The position numbers and the translations under genes are program-made. A stretch of DNA of 64,000 nucleotides from Dokdonella sp. (lineage in GTDB: Bacteria > Pseudomonadota > Gammaproteobacteria > Xanthomonadales > Rhodanobacteraceae), in NCBI GenBank assembly GCA_016712865.1, contig JADJQH010000002.1:372001-436000 (forward strand). The letters run 5' to 3'. Below are positions 47,195 to 56,412 of the stretch, piece after piece. The notes under the pieces are model-generated. The model ran no database searches. It was not told where the DNA came from and saw only the letters and a program-made list of their open reading frames with translations. Positions within the stretch are counted from its first letter, which is position 1, and every line of letters begins with the position of its first letter.

Positions 47195-48132
47195 GACACG
47201 ACGGCCCGCAACTGCGATCCCGTCAGCCTGCTCCAGGACGGTGCGGGTCCACGCTCTGCGCTCTGCCCACCGCTGCCGATCTGCAGGAGTGCGGACATTT
47301 CGGCCAGGCCTGCTTCCAGTTCGAGCGCCGTCATCACGTGTCCCGCGTGTTCGACCAATGCATCGAGCAATTGTGCATCAAGGTCGGTGTAGGCGCGCTC
47401 TGCCTCGCGCGTGTCCGCGTAAACCACGCCCAAGGCACGTCCATCCTGCAGCAGCGGAATGGCCAGCAATGCACGAATCCCGGCATCCATGACGCTCTGC
47501 TGCTTCTGCAACCAGGCGCGGTCGCGCTGATCGCTGAGATATACCGGTCGTCCTGCGGCAATGGCCCGTTCGATGGCGCTGCGACTCCCGGAAAATGCGT
47601 GGCCAGCCAACTGCTCGGGCTGCATCGCGAAGCATGCCCGCACCCGCCATTCGCCCTCGCGATCACGACTCAACAGGAATCCACGCTCCGCATCGGCGGT
47701 TTCCACGATGCCCTGCAAGAGGTCGCCGATGAGCCGCTGCCCCTGGCCGCCATGGCGCAACCGTTGGTTCCAGATCATCGAGGAACTGCGGCGTCGATCC
47801 GCCTCGCTTCGCCTTGCGCCTTCCGTTGTGGAATCGATTCCTTCAAGCCGCAGGTAGACGTCTCCGGCTGCGAACCAGGCACCATCGGAAAGAGGCTGCA
47901 TGCCGGCAATCATCCGGCCATCCATGCGCGTGCCGTTCTTCGAGCCAAGATCTTCAACCAACCATTGGCCATCGGGTGCACAATCCAGGCGCAGGTGGCG
48001 ACGCGAGATCGAATGGTGGGAAATCACGAGATCGCATTGCGGATCGCGACCGATGATGAGGTTGGCAGGCGTCGCCAGCTCACGTTCATGCACGGCCTCA
48101 TCGGGAACGTGGATGCTCAGCCTGGCCTTCAC
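47191..48132 (-). CDS. FHA-GAF domain protein
   Basis: 313 residues from a GTG start. FHA domain 1-95: LIIGRDPQCDLVISHHSISR, RRHLRLD and VEDLGSKNGTRMDG, with the Arg, Ser and Asn that bind phosphothreonine. A GAF-type domain follows (about 125-275): ETADAERGFLLSRDREGEWR, LLAIPLLQDGRALGVVYAD. FHA domains read Thr phosphorylation, so it is likely a substrate or docking partner of the kinase encoded next, which overlaps by 4 bp. No membrane segment. Confidence 0.9.
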   Translation of the reverse strand: MKARLSIHVPDEAVHERELATPANLIIGRDPQCDLVISHHSISRRHLRLDCAPDGQWLVEDLGSKNGTRMDGRMIAGMQPLSDGAWFAAGDVYLRLEGIDSTTEGARRSEADRRRSSSMIWNQRLRHGGQGQRLIGDLLQGIVETADAERGFLLSRDREGEWRVRACFAMQPEQLAGHAFSGSRSAIERAIAAGRPVYLSDQRDRAWLQKQQSVMDAGIRALLAIPLLQDGRALGVVYADTREAERAYTDLDAQLLDALVEHAGHVMTALELEAGLAEMSALLQIGSGGQSAERGPAPSWSRLTGSQLRAVVS

Positions 48133-48145
48133 GGAATTTCGCCCG

Positions 48146-49045
48146 TCACGGATCGCCGTTCAGGCGACCGAGCAGGAAGCGAACGTGACCTGTCTTGGAT
48201 ACGAGCTCGCCTTCCAGGTTGACCAGGTCACGCGCACTGCGCCAGGCATTGGGCAGGGCCGGGCCACCGAGCACCCCGCAATGCGCCTTGAGATCATCCA
48301 GGCGCGCGATGGCTTCCGCGTAGTTGCCCGCCACGAATGCCGCCTGGCTTACGCCATGGTCGCTTTTCAAGGTGCTGCGCGCGGTGGGGCCGAGGGCGTT
48401 GTCGTTCAAGGCCAAGCCCAGGTCGGCATACGCCGCAATCGCCTCGTTGGCATAGTCCTGAACGGAATCGACCACCATGACGAATTCGGAGAATGTTCCA
48501 CTGCATCCGCGCGATCGCACGCTGCCGGGCGTGACTTCAGCCGTGATGTCCACGAAGCTGCCCCCGATCGGAGCTTTCATCAAACGATACGGGGACTGTG
48601 CCACCCAGGTCAGGTTGGTCGCATCGAATTCGGCGTCGTAGTCGTCCTTGAAGGCAAGGCCGCAACCAACCGGAGGTTCAATGGTCACGCGCAAGGGCAG
48701 CGCCGGATCGATCGCCTGGTTTGCCGGATCCGGCAATCGGCTGTCGATATTGGCAATCTCGCCTGCATCGAGCACGTCCACGCTGAAACCGACACAGGGA
48801 ACCGTCAGGTTCTGCAGGCTGCCCGGATCATCCGGGTCCACATCGAACTCGAGATCGAAACTCATCTCGTAGTCGGCACCGCCACCCGGATTGGGAACAC
48901 AGATGTCTGCCTTGAACTTGCGCCCGTCCTCGATGGTGGTGGTGATCGTGCAACCCGTACCGGCGAGGACGGAGGCAACCGGAGCCATGGCCATGCCAAG
49001 CACCAGCGACAGGATTAACAGCCATTGGGTGCGCTTCAGTAGCAC
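48146..49045 (-). CDS. Secreted protein heading the FHA-kinase operon, unknown family
   Basis: 299 residues from GTG (MLLKRTQWLLILSLVLGMAM) with a signal peptide ending VLA-G. The mature N-terminal half is beta-rich and acidic (YEMSFDLEFDVDPDDPGSL, LRVTIEPPVGCGLAF) with four or five Cys; the C-terminal third is helical (NEAIAAYADLGLAL, GNYAEAIARLDDLKAHC). I do not recognise the family. It lies 13 bp before the FHA gene, so it may be the extracytoplasmic input or an output of the cascade. Confidence 0.75.
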   Translation of the reverse strand: MLLKRTQWLLILSLVLGMAMAPVASVLAGTGCTITTTIEDGRKFKADICVPNPGGGADYEMSFDLEFDVDPDDPGSLQNLTVPCVGFSVDVLDAGEIANIDSRLPDPANQAIDPALPLRVTIEPPVGCGLAFKDDYDAEFDATNLTWVAQSPYRLMKAPIGGSFVDITAEVTPGSVRSRGCSGTFSEFVMVVDSVQDYANEAIAAYADLGLALNDNALGPTARSTLKSDHGVSQAAFVAGNYAEAIARLDDLKAHCGVLGGPALPNAWRSARDLVNLEGELVSKTGHVRFLLGRLNGDP

Positions 49046-49314
49046 GGCAGTCTCGCTTGCAAGGGATTCATCTTAGCGACCCACCCGGCGCAAATCGAGC
49101 GCCGTCAACGGCGAATCCGGTGGTGTCACTGGCAAGCAATCTGCCTTCCGCCGGATTCCCGGTCAATCCGGGAAATCACCCAGCACCCTGCAATCACGCT
49201 GAGAATTCGCGGCAGGCCGGACTGGGTGAAATCCCGGATGTCCGCGTGGTGCACCCGTGACTATCGTGGCCATGTCGCAAATGGCGACGATCCACACGAG
49301 ACCTGGAGTTTCCC

Positions 49315-50532
49315 ATGCGCACCTCATCCCACCTGCGTCACGCACTTCTGGCCATGGCCTTGACCGGCACCCTGGTGGGCGAAGCCAGCGCCCTTACCAT
49401 CACCCGCGAATTCGCCGGTTCCTGGTACTACCCGGCCCAGAGCGGACATGGCTTCAATTTTGAAGTCGTCAACAGCGGTTCGATCAAGACCTTGCTTGGC
49501 TACTGGTACACCTATGACAACGCCGGCAATCCGACCTGGGTAATCGGCACCGGGGCGGTCAACGGTGATACTGCCCAACTCACGGCATGGACCAACAGCG
49601 GCGGCAGCTTCAACAATTTCAACGCCGGCAACGTGCAAACCATTCCCTGGGGAAGTCTCACCGTCCGCTTCACCAGTTGCAGCCAGGGCACGGTTGCATT
49701 TGATCCGATCGATCCGAGCCTGAACAACGGCAGCATTCCCATTTCGCGCCTGACGATTCCGTACAACAGCAGTTGCAGCGGCGGCGTATCCGGAGACACC
49801 AGTGCCACCGCGAACGCGAGCGAGATCGTGCAGTTCATGAGCAATACCGGCGTCATTCCGGCAGCCCAGGGCAAACTGAAGTTTGAAGAAAGCGTGGAGC
49901 GCACCGAGTTCAGCGCCGAAGTCGAAGACCTGCCAACCGGCACCTATTCGCTGGTGGTCGCCGGAGTCAATCGCGGCAACCTGCAGGTGGTGACCGTGGC
50001 CGGCGGTACCGAGGCGGAGCTCGAGTTCCGTAGCCCGGTTGAACCCGGCAAACAGCTTCTGGACTTCGATCCGCGCGGCAAACTGGTGCAGGTCAAGCAG
50101 GGTGCAACGGTGTTCCTGAGCGCCACGCTGGGCTCTTCGTCGACAACACCGCCACCGCCGCCTCCAGGGGGCGACGGCTCAGCGCCACCGTTTGGCAATG
50201 GCGAGTACGAGATGAGCGTGGAACCCGGTGGCAACGACGGCCCCGAGCTCAAGGCGCGCCTGCGCCAAAGCGCCAGCCGCGTGGATTTCAATGTCGAACT
50301 GGAGGACGTGCCTGCCGGCAGCTATCGCCTCAATGTGGGCGGAGTCGATCAAGGCACCATCCAGGTTCGCGCGGTTGCCGGTGGCACCGAGGGCGAGTTG
50401 GAATTCAGCTACCCAACCGACGCGGGTGACCTGCCGCTTGATTTCGATCCGCGCGGCAAATTCATCGACATCCTGTCCGCTGGCCAGGTGGTGATCAGCG
50501 GCTTGTTCCCCAGCACGCCCAACGCCAACTGA
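49315..50532 (+). CDS. Secreted protein with WYY-type N-terminal domain and two tandem C-terminal repeats
   Basis: 405 residues. The signal peptide ends ASA-L. The N-terminal domain (about 30-155) has GSWYYPAQSGHGFNFEV and LLGYWYTYDNAGNPTWVIGT, a module seen repeatedly in secreted Lysobacterales proteins but of unknown function. After a short spacer come two related units of about 80 residues (about 185-265 and 300-385), each with EF/DFNVELED-P-G-Y-L-V-GV and ending LDFDPRGK. A PPPPPPGGDG linker joins them. GGAG lies before the ATG. Divergent from the signalling operon. A terminator follows. Confidence 0.8.
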   Translation: MRTSSHLRHALLAMALTGTLVGEASALTITREFAGSWYYPAQSGHGFNFEVVNSGSIKTLLGYWYTYDNAGNPTWVIGTGAVNGDTAQLTAWTNSGGSFNNFNAGNVQTIPWGSLTVRFTSCSQGTVAFDPIDPSLNNGSIPISRLTIPYNSSCSGGVSGDTSATANASEIVQFMSNTGVIPAAQGKLKFEESVERTEFSAEVEDLPTGTYSLVVAGVNRGNLQVVTVAGGTEAELEFRSPVEPGKQLLDFDPRGKLVQVKQGATVFLSATLGSSSTTPPPPPPGGDGSAPPFGNGEYEMSVEPGGNDGPELKARLRQSASRVDFNVELEDVPAGSYRLNVGGVDQGTIQVRAVAGGTEGELEFSYPTDAGDLPLDFDPRGKFIDILSAGQVVISGLFPSTPNAN

Positions 50533-50589
50533 CCGCGATCTTCACCTGCACGACCGGGCCGGTTCCATGGGCCCATGCCAGCCCCGACG

Positions 50590-50626
50590 CCAGCACCTCC
50601 ACCCGATCCGGTGGGGGTGCTGGTTT
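50590..50626 (+). terminator. Rho-independent terminator
   Basis: CCAGCACC-(T)CCACC-loop-GGTGG-(G)GGTGCTGG followed by TTTG. Long stem between the convergent secreted-protein gene and ppnN. Confidence 0.65.
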
Positions 50627-50654
50627 GTCCGTCACCCGGACCGTCCGCGACCGC

Positions 50655-52052
50655 TTACTCGGTGGAAATGCGGTAACACGGCACGTAGGCCGCGCCACCG
50701 GGCAATTTCATGCGGTCCTGTTCCACGAAGCTGGCCAGCAACGCATCCAGTGCCTGCATGATTTCGCGGTCGCCGTGAATCCGGAACGGCCCATGCTGCT
50801 CGATGGCGCGCATGCCTTCGATTTTCACATTGCCCGCGACGATGCCGGAGAACGCCCGGCGCAAATCGGCGGCAAAGCGATGCTTGGGCTGATCGCGATG
50901 CAGGTTGAGCGAAGCCATCGCAGCGTGGCTGGGCACGAACGGATGCTGCAATGACTCGTCGATGTTTATCGCCCAGTTGAAGAAGAACGCGTCGCTGTTG
51001 TCGAGCCGGTACTTGCGCACGCGCTCGATGCCCTTGACGACACTTCGCGCAACGCTGGCCGGGTCGTCTACGATGATCTGATAGTACTTGGCCACATCGT
51101 CGCCGAGTGCCAGGCGCAGGAAGCGGTCGATCTGTTCGAAATACGCAGCCGACTCGCGTGGCCCGCTGAAAATGAGCGGGAACGGGATGCCTACATTGCG
51201 CGGATGCAGCAGGATACCGAGCAGGTAGAGGATTTCCTCCGCAGTGCCCACGCCCCCAGGAAACACGATGATGGCGTGTGCCGAACGCACGAACGCCTCA
51301 AGGCGCTTCTCGATGTCCGGCATGATGATCAGGTTGTTGACGATGGGGTTCGGCGACTCGGCGGCAATGATTCCCGGCTCGGTGATGCCGATGTAGCGGT
51401 TCTTGCGCCGACGCTGCTTGGCGTGACCGATGGTTGCGCCCTTCATTGGCCCCTTCATCGCCCCCGGCCCGCATCCGGTGCAGATGTCGAGCTCGCGCAG
51501 TCCGAGTTGATAGCCGACCAGCTTGGTGTAGTCGTACTCGCCACGCGAGATGGAATGGCCACCCCAGCACACAACCAGATTCGGATCGACATTCGGGCGC
51601 AGCACACGCGCATTGCGCAGGATGTCGAACACTGCGTGCGTAAGTCCTTCCGAACTCTCCAGATCGAAGCTGCCGGCATCGAGTTGTGCGGAAACGTAGA
51701 CGATGTCGCGCACCACCGCGAACAGGAGTTCATTGATGCCGCGGATGATCCTGCCTTCGACGAATGCATTGGCCGGGGCGTTGCTCAGTTCCAGGCGGAT
51801 GCCACGATCCTGCTGCAGCACTTCAATCTCGAAGTCCGAGTAAAGCTCCACTGCAGCACGCGGGTCATCGCTGACATGCCCCTGGGTCAGCACGGCCAGG
51901 GCGCAGCGCCGCAGAAGCTGGTGCAAGCCACCGGCACTGGCGTCACGAAGGCGCGCCACTTCCTGGCGCGAAAGCAGGTCCATGCCGGCCGCCGGCGCAA
52001 TGCGCGCACTGACTGTCGCGGGTTTCTGGCTCGAAGCACTCGGGTTGATCAC
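50655..52052 (-). CDS. ppnN: Pyrimidine/purine nucleotide 5'-monophosphate nucleosidase (LOG family)
   Basis: 465 residues from a GTG start, close to the length of E. coli PpnN (YgdH). N-terminal domain with LYSDFEIEVLQQDRGIRLEL, LOG core with the PGGVGTAEEILYLLG motif and RSAHAIIVFPGG, and a C-terminal domain including NLHRDQPKHRFAADLRRAFSG. GCGPGAMKGPMKGATIGHAK is conserved in the family. It cleaves NMPs to base and ribose-5-phosphate, and in E. coli it is activated by (p)ppGpp. Confidence 0.93.
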   Translation of the reverse strand: MINPSASSQKPATVSARIAPAAGMDLLSRQEVARLRDASAGGLHQLLRRCALAVLTQGHVSDDPRAAVELYSDFEIEVLQQDRGIRLELSNAPANAFVEGRIIRGINELLFAVVRDIVYVSAQLDAGSFDLESSEGLTHAVFDILRNARVLRPNVDPNLVVCWGGHSISRGEYDYTKLVGYQLGLRELDICTGCGPGAMKGPMKGATIGHAKQRRRKNRYIGITEPGIIAAESPNPIVNNLIIMPDIEKRLEAFVRSAHAIIVFPGGVGTAEEILYLLGILLHPRNVGIPFPLIFSGPRESAAYFEQIDRFLRLALGDDVAKYYQIIVDDPASVARSVVKGIERVRKYRLDNSDAFFFNWAINIDESLQHPFVPSHAAMASLNLHRDQPKHRFAADLRRAFSGIVAGNVKIEGMRAIEQHGPFRIHGDREIMQALDALLASFVEQDRMKLPGGAAYVPCYRISTE

Positions 52053-52191
52053 GTCGTCTCGTCCTTGTCATGTGTTGTACGCAGGTCGGCAAACCCGTGT
52101 TTGGCAACCTTCGGGCCGCCAAGCATCCGCGAGTCGGGCCGATACGGTCAACCCGCCGCGCAGACGCCATGCGTGCAGCCGCCGCACAAAC

Positions 52192-52226
52192 AAAAAGCCG
52201 ACGCCCGTGAGGGCGCCGGCTTTTTT
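52192..52226 (-). terminator. Rho-independent terminator
   Basis: AAAAAGCCG-ACGCCC-GTGA-GGGCGC-CGGCTTTTTT with one mismatch; it ends the TonB-receptor transcript on the minus strand. Confidence 0.85.
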
Positions 52227-52248
52227 CGGGTAAGGCTGTTGCAGTCGA

Positions 52249-55200
52249 TCAGAACTTGTAACGGAACGTCGCCTGCACCGACCAGCGCGAAACGCCGGTA
52301 TTGACGCCGTCGCCGTTGACTTCCTGGATGGAGGCACTGTCGGCGCCAGTGAATCGATACACGTACTTGCCGGTGTTCGGATCGATACCGGCAAAGTTGC
52401 CGATACGGCGCGTGGAGAAGAAGCCGTAGTCGTCGATCAGACCCCAGTCCTTGTTGAACAGGTTGCCGATGTTCATGATGTCGAGGGTCAACTCGGCTTT
52501 GTGGCCATCCATGAAGCCCGGGATTTCCTGGTTGAAGCGCAAGTCGAAGTTGTGCATGAACTTGGCCGTCAACGAGTTTGCCGGAGCAACCCGACCGCGG
52601 AACTGGTTGATTTCCGGGTGTGCCTCAAGATAGGCAAAGAACGCTTCCTCTTCACCGGCCACCGGGAAGATCACGTCACCCGGGCCCGACGGCACGTAGA
52701 AAAGGTCGTTTGCACTGCGGCTGTCGCCATTGGCATCGTTGAAGAACACCAGGCTGTAAGGACGGCCACTGCGCCCTTCATAGACCAGCGACACTTCGGT
52801 CTTGTTGTCGCCGAAGAACTTCCACTGCTTGGTGACCTGGCCGGTGAAGCGATGCTTGAACGCATAACGCGAGTCGTAGGCAATCTCGGCATTCGCATCG
52901 GCGGTCGGCGTGTAGTTCCAGTTCGAGGTGTTCTGCGAGCTGGTGCCCGAGCTGACTTCCTTGGCCTGGGTGTGCGTATATCCCGTCAACCAGGACCAGC
53001 CTGAATCATCCATCGGCTTGGACAGACTCAGGGTGATCTGATTGCCGCCACCCTTGTCGGTGTTGCGGACCAGGATCACGTCGCCGATGTCGCTGGGACG
53101 ATTGGCGCGCTGACGTCCGCCGCTTGGATTGTTGAGGCAGCTCGAAGTAGTACCTGCACACCAATTGGCCGGATTCAGGCCCGCCTGGTTCCAGTACAGG
53201 TAGCGGCCATCCGGTGCGACCGCAACCGGGTCTCCGAGATCCAGTCGATTGAAGAAGATGCCGTCCTGGTTCCAGAACGAGAGCACTTCGATGGACGCCA
53301 CGATGCCGGCCCACGGCAGTTCATGATCGAGGCCGAGGTTGGTCTTCCAAACGGAAGGCAGCTTGAAGCCTGGTTCGATGATGTCCACGTTCTGGCGCGC
53401 ATTGACGCTGAACCCGGTGGTGGGCTGGTTGAGCGGATCCGGGCTGAAGATCGGACCGATGCCGCCACTTTCGCGCGCACTGTATTCGGTGTAGTTGAGG
53501 CCGGTGTTCTGGTACGCACCCGACAGCCAGACATTGGGTGGCGACCCCATGAAAAGGCCCAAGCCGCCGCGAACCTGGGTCGGACGCTCGGTTTCGATGT
53601 TGTAGTTGAAACCAAAGCGCGGCTGCACCACCGAGCTGTTCGGCAACTTGGTGTTGTCAAAGCCGTACAGTTCCTGGATGCGCGGGTTGTAAATCGGCTT
53701 GTCGGGGAAATCAGGAGTATCGACGCGCACGCCGAAAGTCAGATTGAGATTGTACGTGGCTGCCCAGTTGTCCTGGACGAACAAGCCGGTATTGCCGATC
53801 TCGAATTGCGCCGGGATGTCCGCGTAGCTTCCACCTGGCCTTGGTGCACGATAATCGTACTCGCGCGGATTGCCGGCTTCGAATTCTTCTACGCTCGCGA
53901 ACCGGTAATAGCCGTTCTGGTTGCGACCGTAGTAGTTGAAGATGTCGTTGTTGGTCCAGTCCACGCCCATCTTGACCGTATGGTCGCCAAGGAACAGGTT
54001 GCCCGCGAAGAAAACGCCCTTTTCCTTGGTGTTGATGACGTTGACGTGACGGTTCTGCTCGGTTCCGAGATAAAGCGAATCACTGCCGAAATCGATGCGG
54101 ATATGCGGCAGGAAGGAGGTCGGCTCGGCAACCGCATCGTACTTGCGATAGGACACCTTCAATTCGGTGGAGAACATCTCGTTCCAGTCACTGAACAATT
54201 CGCCGACGTAGCTTTCGAAGGTCTTGTTCTGGTTGTACCAGTGCGTATCCAGCGAAACACGGCTGCTGTCGAAGTTCGGAATCTTGGCGACATCTTGTAC
54301 GAACTTGCTGTAGCGGAAGCTGGCGCGGTGGTTCTCGTTGATGTTCCAGTCGAGCTTGGCCGCGTATTCCTCGACATCGGTGCCAAGCGCGTCCGCACCG
54401 TCAACCGAACCGGCATTGAAGCCCCACACGGTCTGCGCAATGTTCTGCACCTGGGCAATGTCGTCAAGGGTGATGCCGCCGTCGCCCAAGGGCGAGTTGA
54501 CCAGGTCGGCACCCGGCGCCGAGCGCTCGAACTTCTCGTAGTTGAGGAAGAAGAACAGCGTGTCCTTGATCAACGGGCCGCCGAAGGTGGCGCCATAGGT
54601 CTTTTCGTCGTTGAAACCGTCGAAATCATTGCCATTGCGGTCTTCGCCGACCATGTCGTCGTTGCGATAGACGCCATACACGCTGCCGTGGAATTCATTG
54701 GTACCGGACTTGGTCACCGCATTGACCACCGCGCCCGTGCCACCGGTCGTGGTCACGTCGTAGTTGGCCAGACCGATGTTGATTTCCTCGATCGCGTCCA
54801 TCGACACTGGCTGACGCTCGGTGGGGAAGTTGTTCGATTCGAGTCCGAACGGGTCGTTGGTGGCAACGCCGTCAATGCGGATTGCATTGAAGCGCGTGTT
54901 CTGGCCACCTGCGGAAATTGCGCCGTCGGCCTTGCTGACCTGGGCAATGCGCGGATCCAGGCGCATGTAGTCCTGGATGTTGCGGCCGATCGAGGGCAGG
55001 GCCTGGATCTCGGCGTTGGTGATATTGGAGCCGGTGCCCATCTTCTCGGCACTGAACACGGAGTTCAGGTTGCTGGTGACCTGGATGGTGTCCAACGTCT
55101 GTGCCGGAACCAGGCTGGCGCTGACCGTGTTGGCATCGCCAATCTGCAGGTAGACGTTCTCGCGGGTTTCGGTCTGGCCATCCTTGGTGATGGTGATGGT

Positions 55201-55443
55201 GTAAGGACCACCGACGCGCAAGCCGCGAGCGGCGTAGCGACCTGCCGCATCCGTAGTGGCGCGACTGACGGTTCCCGACATGGTGTGGGTGATGGTGACA
55301 TCGGCCCCGGTTGCCGGCTGGCCTTGGGAATCGGTGACCACACCACCCAAACCGGCCGATGTGCTTTGCGCATACGCGCCGGATACGGCAAACAGCGAAG
55401 AAAGCATCAACGGCAGCAGCCGCTTCGTCAATCGCTTGTTCAT
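52249..55443 (-). CDS. Oar-like TonB-dependent outer-membrane receptor
   Basis: 1064 residues from MNKRLTKRLLPLMLSSLFAV; GAGAGGAAG lies about 8 bases upstream. Signal peptide ends AYA-Q. A carboxypeptidase-regulatory-like Ig domain (about 28-115: LGGVVTDSQGQPATGADVTI) precedes the plug (about 125-240: NAEIQALPSIGRNIQDYMRL, GQNTRFNAIRIDGVATNDPFG) and a long barrel that ends in the aromatic VQATFRYKF. This layout matches the Oar family, linked to protein/peptide uptake or surface adhesion. No TonB or ExbBD gene is nearby. The frame runs upstream to 55560 but that part lacks homology. Confidence 0.92.
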   Translation of the reverse strand: MNKRLTKRLLPLMLSSLFAVSGAYAQSTSAGLGGVVTDSQGQPATGADVTITHTMSGTVSRATTDAAGRYAARGLRVGGPYTITITKDGQTETRENVYLQIGDANTVSASLVPAQTLDTIQVTSNLNSVFSAEKMGTGSNITNAEIQALPSIGRNIQDYMRLDPRIAQVSKADGAISAGGQNTRFNAIRIDGVATNDPFGLESNNFPTERQPVSMDAIEEINIGLANYDVTTTGGTGAVVNAVTKSGTNEFHGSVYGVYRNDDMVGEDRNGNDFDGFNDEKTYGATFGGPLIKDTLFFFLNYEKFERSAPGADLVNSPLGDGGITLDDIAQVQNIAQTVWGFNAGSVDGADALGTDVEEYAAKLDWNINENHRASFRYSKFVQDVAKIPNFDSSRVSLDTHWYNQNKTFESYVGELFSDWNEMFSTELKVSYRKYDAVAEPTSFLPHIRIDFGSDSLYLGTEQNRHVNVINTKEKGVFFAGNLFLGDHTVKMGVDWTNNDIFNYYGRNQNGYYRFASVEEFEAGNPREYDYRAPRPGGSYADIPAQFEIGNTGLFVQDNWAATYNLNLTFGVRVDTPDFPDKPIYNPRIQELYGFDNTKLPNSSVVQPRFGFNYNIETERPTQVRGGLGLFMGSPPNVWLSGAYQNTGLNYTEYSARESGGIGPIFSPDPLNQPTTGFSVNARQNVDIIEPGFKLPSVWKTNLGLDHELPWAGIVASIEVLSFWNQDGIFFNRLDLGDPVAVAPDGRYLYWNQAGLNPANWCAGTTSSCLNNPSGGRQRANRPSDIGDVILVRNTDKGGGNQITLSLSKPMDDSGWSWLTGYTHTQAKEVSSGTSSQNTSNWNYTPTADANAEIAYDSRYAFKHRFTGQVTKQWKFFGDNKTEVSLVYEGRSGRPYSLVFFNDANGDSRSANDLFYVPSGPGDVIFPVAGEEEAFFAYLEAHPEINQFRGRVAPANSLTAKFMHNFDLRFNQEIPGFMDGHKAELTLDIMNIGNLFNKDWGLIDDYGFFSTRRIGNFAGIDPNTGKYVYRFTGADSASIQEVNGDGVNTGVSRWSVQATFRYKF

Positions 55444-55800
55444 TACTAGCTTCCTCTCGATTATTTGAAACAGGAAATGACACAAGAACCTGCCAACGCG
55501 ATGGGACGCGACGGCGTGTCGAGACAAATACCCCCAGAAACAAGATCCGCTTGTAACCATCTCGCCAGCACCCCGATTCGTGATCCGGGAGTGGCGAGCG
55601 ATTAACCGCAGTTTAACCTGACTTGATGACAGTTTTCCTAAAAATCCGGTGGCCTTTTCCGTTCAGCCGCCCTCGAGTGCGAGGGCAATGCAGTCAGCCG
55701 AAGCAGCAACGCGGGCGCGCGAATCGCTCTCCCCTACCAGCTCCCGTTGGTCAATATGTTTTCAGCTCAAACAGATAGGCGCCATTGCTCAGGAATCGTG
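55444..55800. other. Intergenic region upstream of the TonB receptor
   Basis: 357 bp with several A/T-rich patches (TTTTCCTAAAAATCC at about 55632, CGCAGTTTAACCTGAC) that may contain the receptor promoter. No open frame with an RBS, repeat or RNA was recognised. Confidence 0.5.
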
Positions 55801-56400
55801 TCAACTTGCCAAGGGCATGCGCACATAGGCCACGATTCCGTTGAGGAACATCTGCACGGACAGCGCCACGAGCAACATGCCCATCAGGCGCTCCAGCGCA
55901 ACCAGCACGCTGTGGCCCAACCAGCGATACAGATACGTCGAGGAAACCAGAATCACGGAGGTTGCGAGCCAGGCCACGAACAAGGCAATGCTCCAGTCAA
56001 CGGTACGGCCTGGGCTGCTGTTTGCAAGCAGCATGACGGCCGCCATGGTCGAAGGTCCGGCGACGGCCGGGATGGCCATGGGCACGATGAAGGGTTCGGC
56101 TTCGGTATCACCGCCAAACATGCCGTCCTTGGGCGGGAAGATCATGCGAATACCGATCAGAAACAGGATGATGCCGCCGGCAATGCTGACCGATTCGGCT
56201 TTCAGCTGCAGCGCGGCAAGCAGGTACTTTCCGCTGAACAGGAAGACGAACAAGACCACCAGGGCGATGATCAATTCGCGCACCAGCACCAAGCGCCGAC
56301 GGGCGGGGTCCACATTCTTCAGCAGGCTCAGGAACAAGGGGATGTTGCCGAGCGGATCCATGATCAGGAACAACATGATTCCCGCAGAAACCGTGCTCAT
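55801..56400 (-). CDS. MarC/YhgN family membrane protein
   Basis: 199 residues with six predicted helices: MLFLIMDPLGNIPLFLSLL at the start, LIIALVVLFVFLFSG, SIAGGIILFLIGIRMIF, IPAVAGPSTMAAVML, ALFVAWLATSVILVSSTYL and LLVALSVQMFLNGIVAY. The DPLGNIP and AGPSTMA motifs define UPF0056/MarC. The role is unsettled. AAGGA lies before the ATG. It follows the SDR gene by 12 bp and probably shares its transcript. Confidence 0.92.
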   Translation of the reverse strand: MSTVSAGIMLFLIMDPLGNIPLFLSLLKNVDPARRRLVLVRELIIALVVLFVFLFSGKYLLAALQLKAESVSIAGGIILFLIGIRMIFPPKDGMFGGDTEAEPFIVPMAIPAVAGPSTMAAVMLLANSSPGRTVDWSIALFVAWLATSVILVSSTYLYRWLGHSVLVALERLMGMLLVALSVQMFLNGIVAYVRMPLAS

Positions 56401-56412
56401 ATCCAGTCCTTC

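Noticed and set aside
53323..55449. 708-codon plus-strand open frame opposite the TonB receptor
   Set aside because: It is antisense to a clear receptor gene, has no RBS or domain, and arises from GC-rich third positions.
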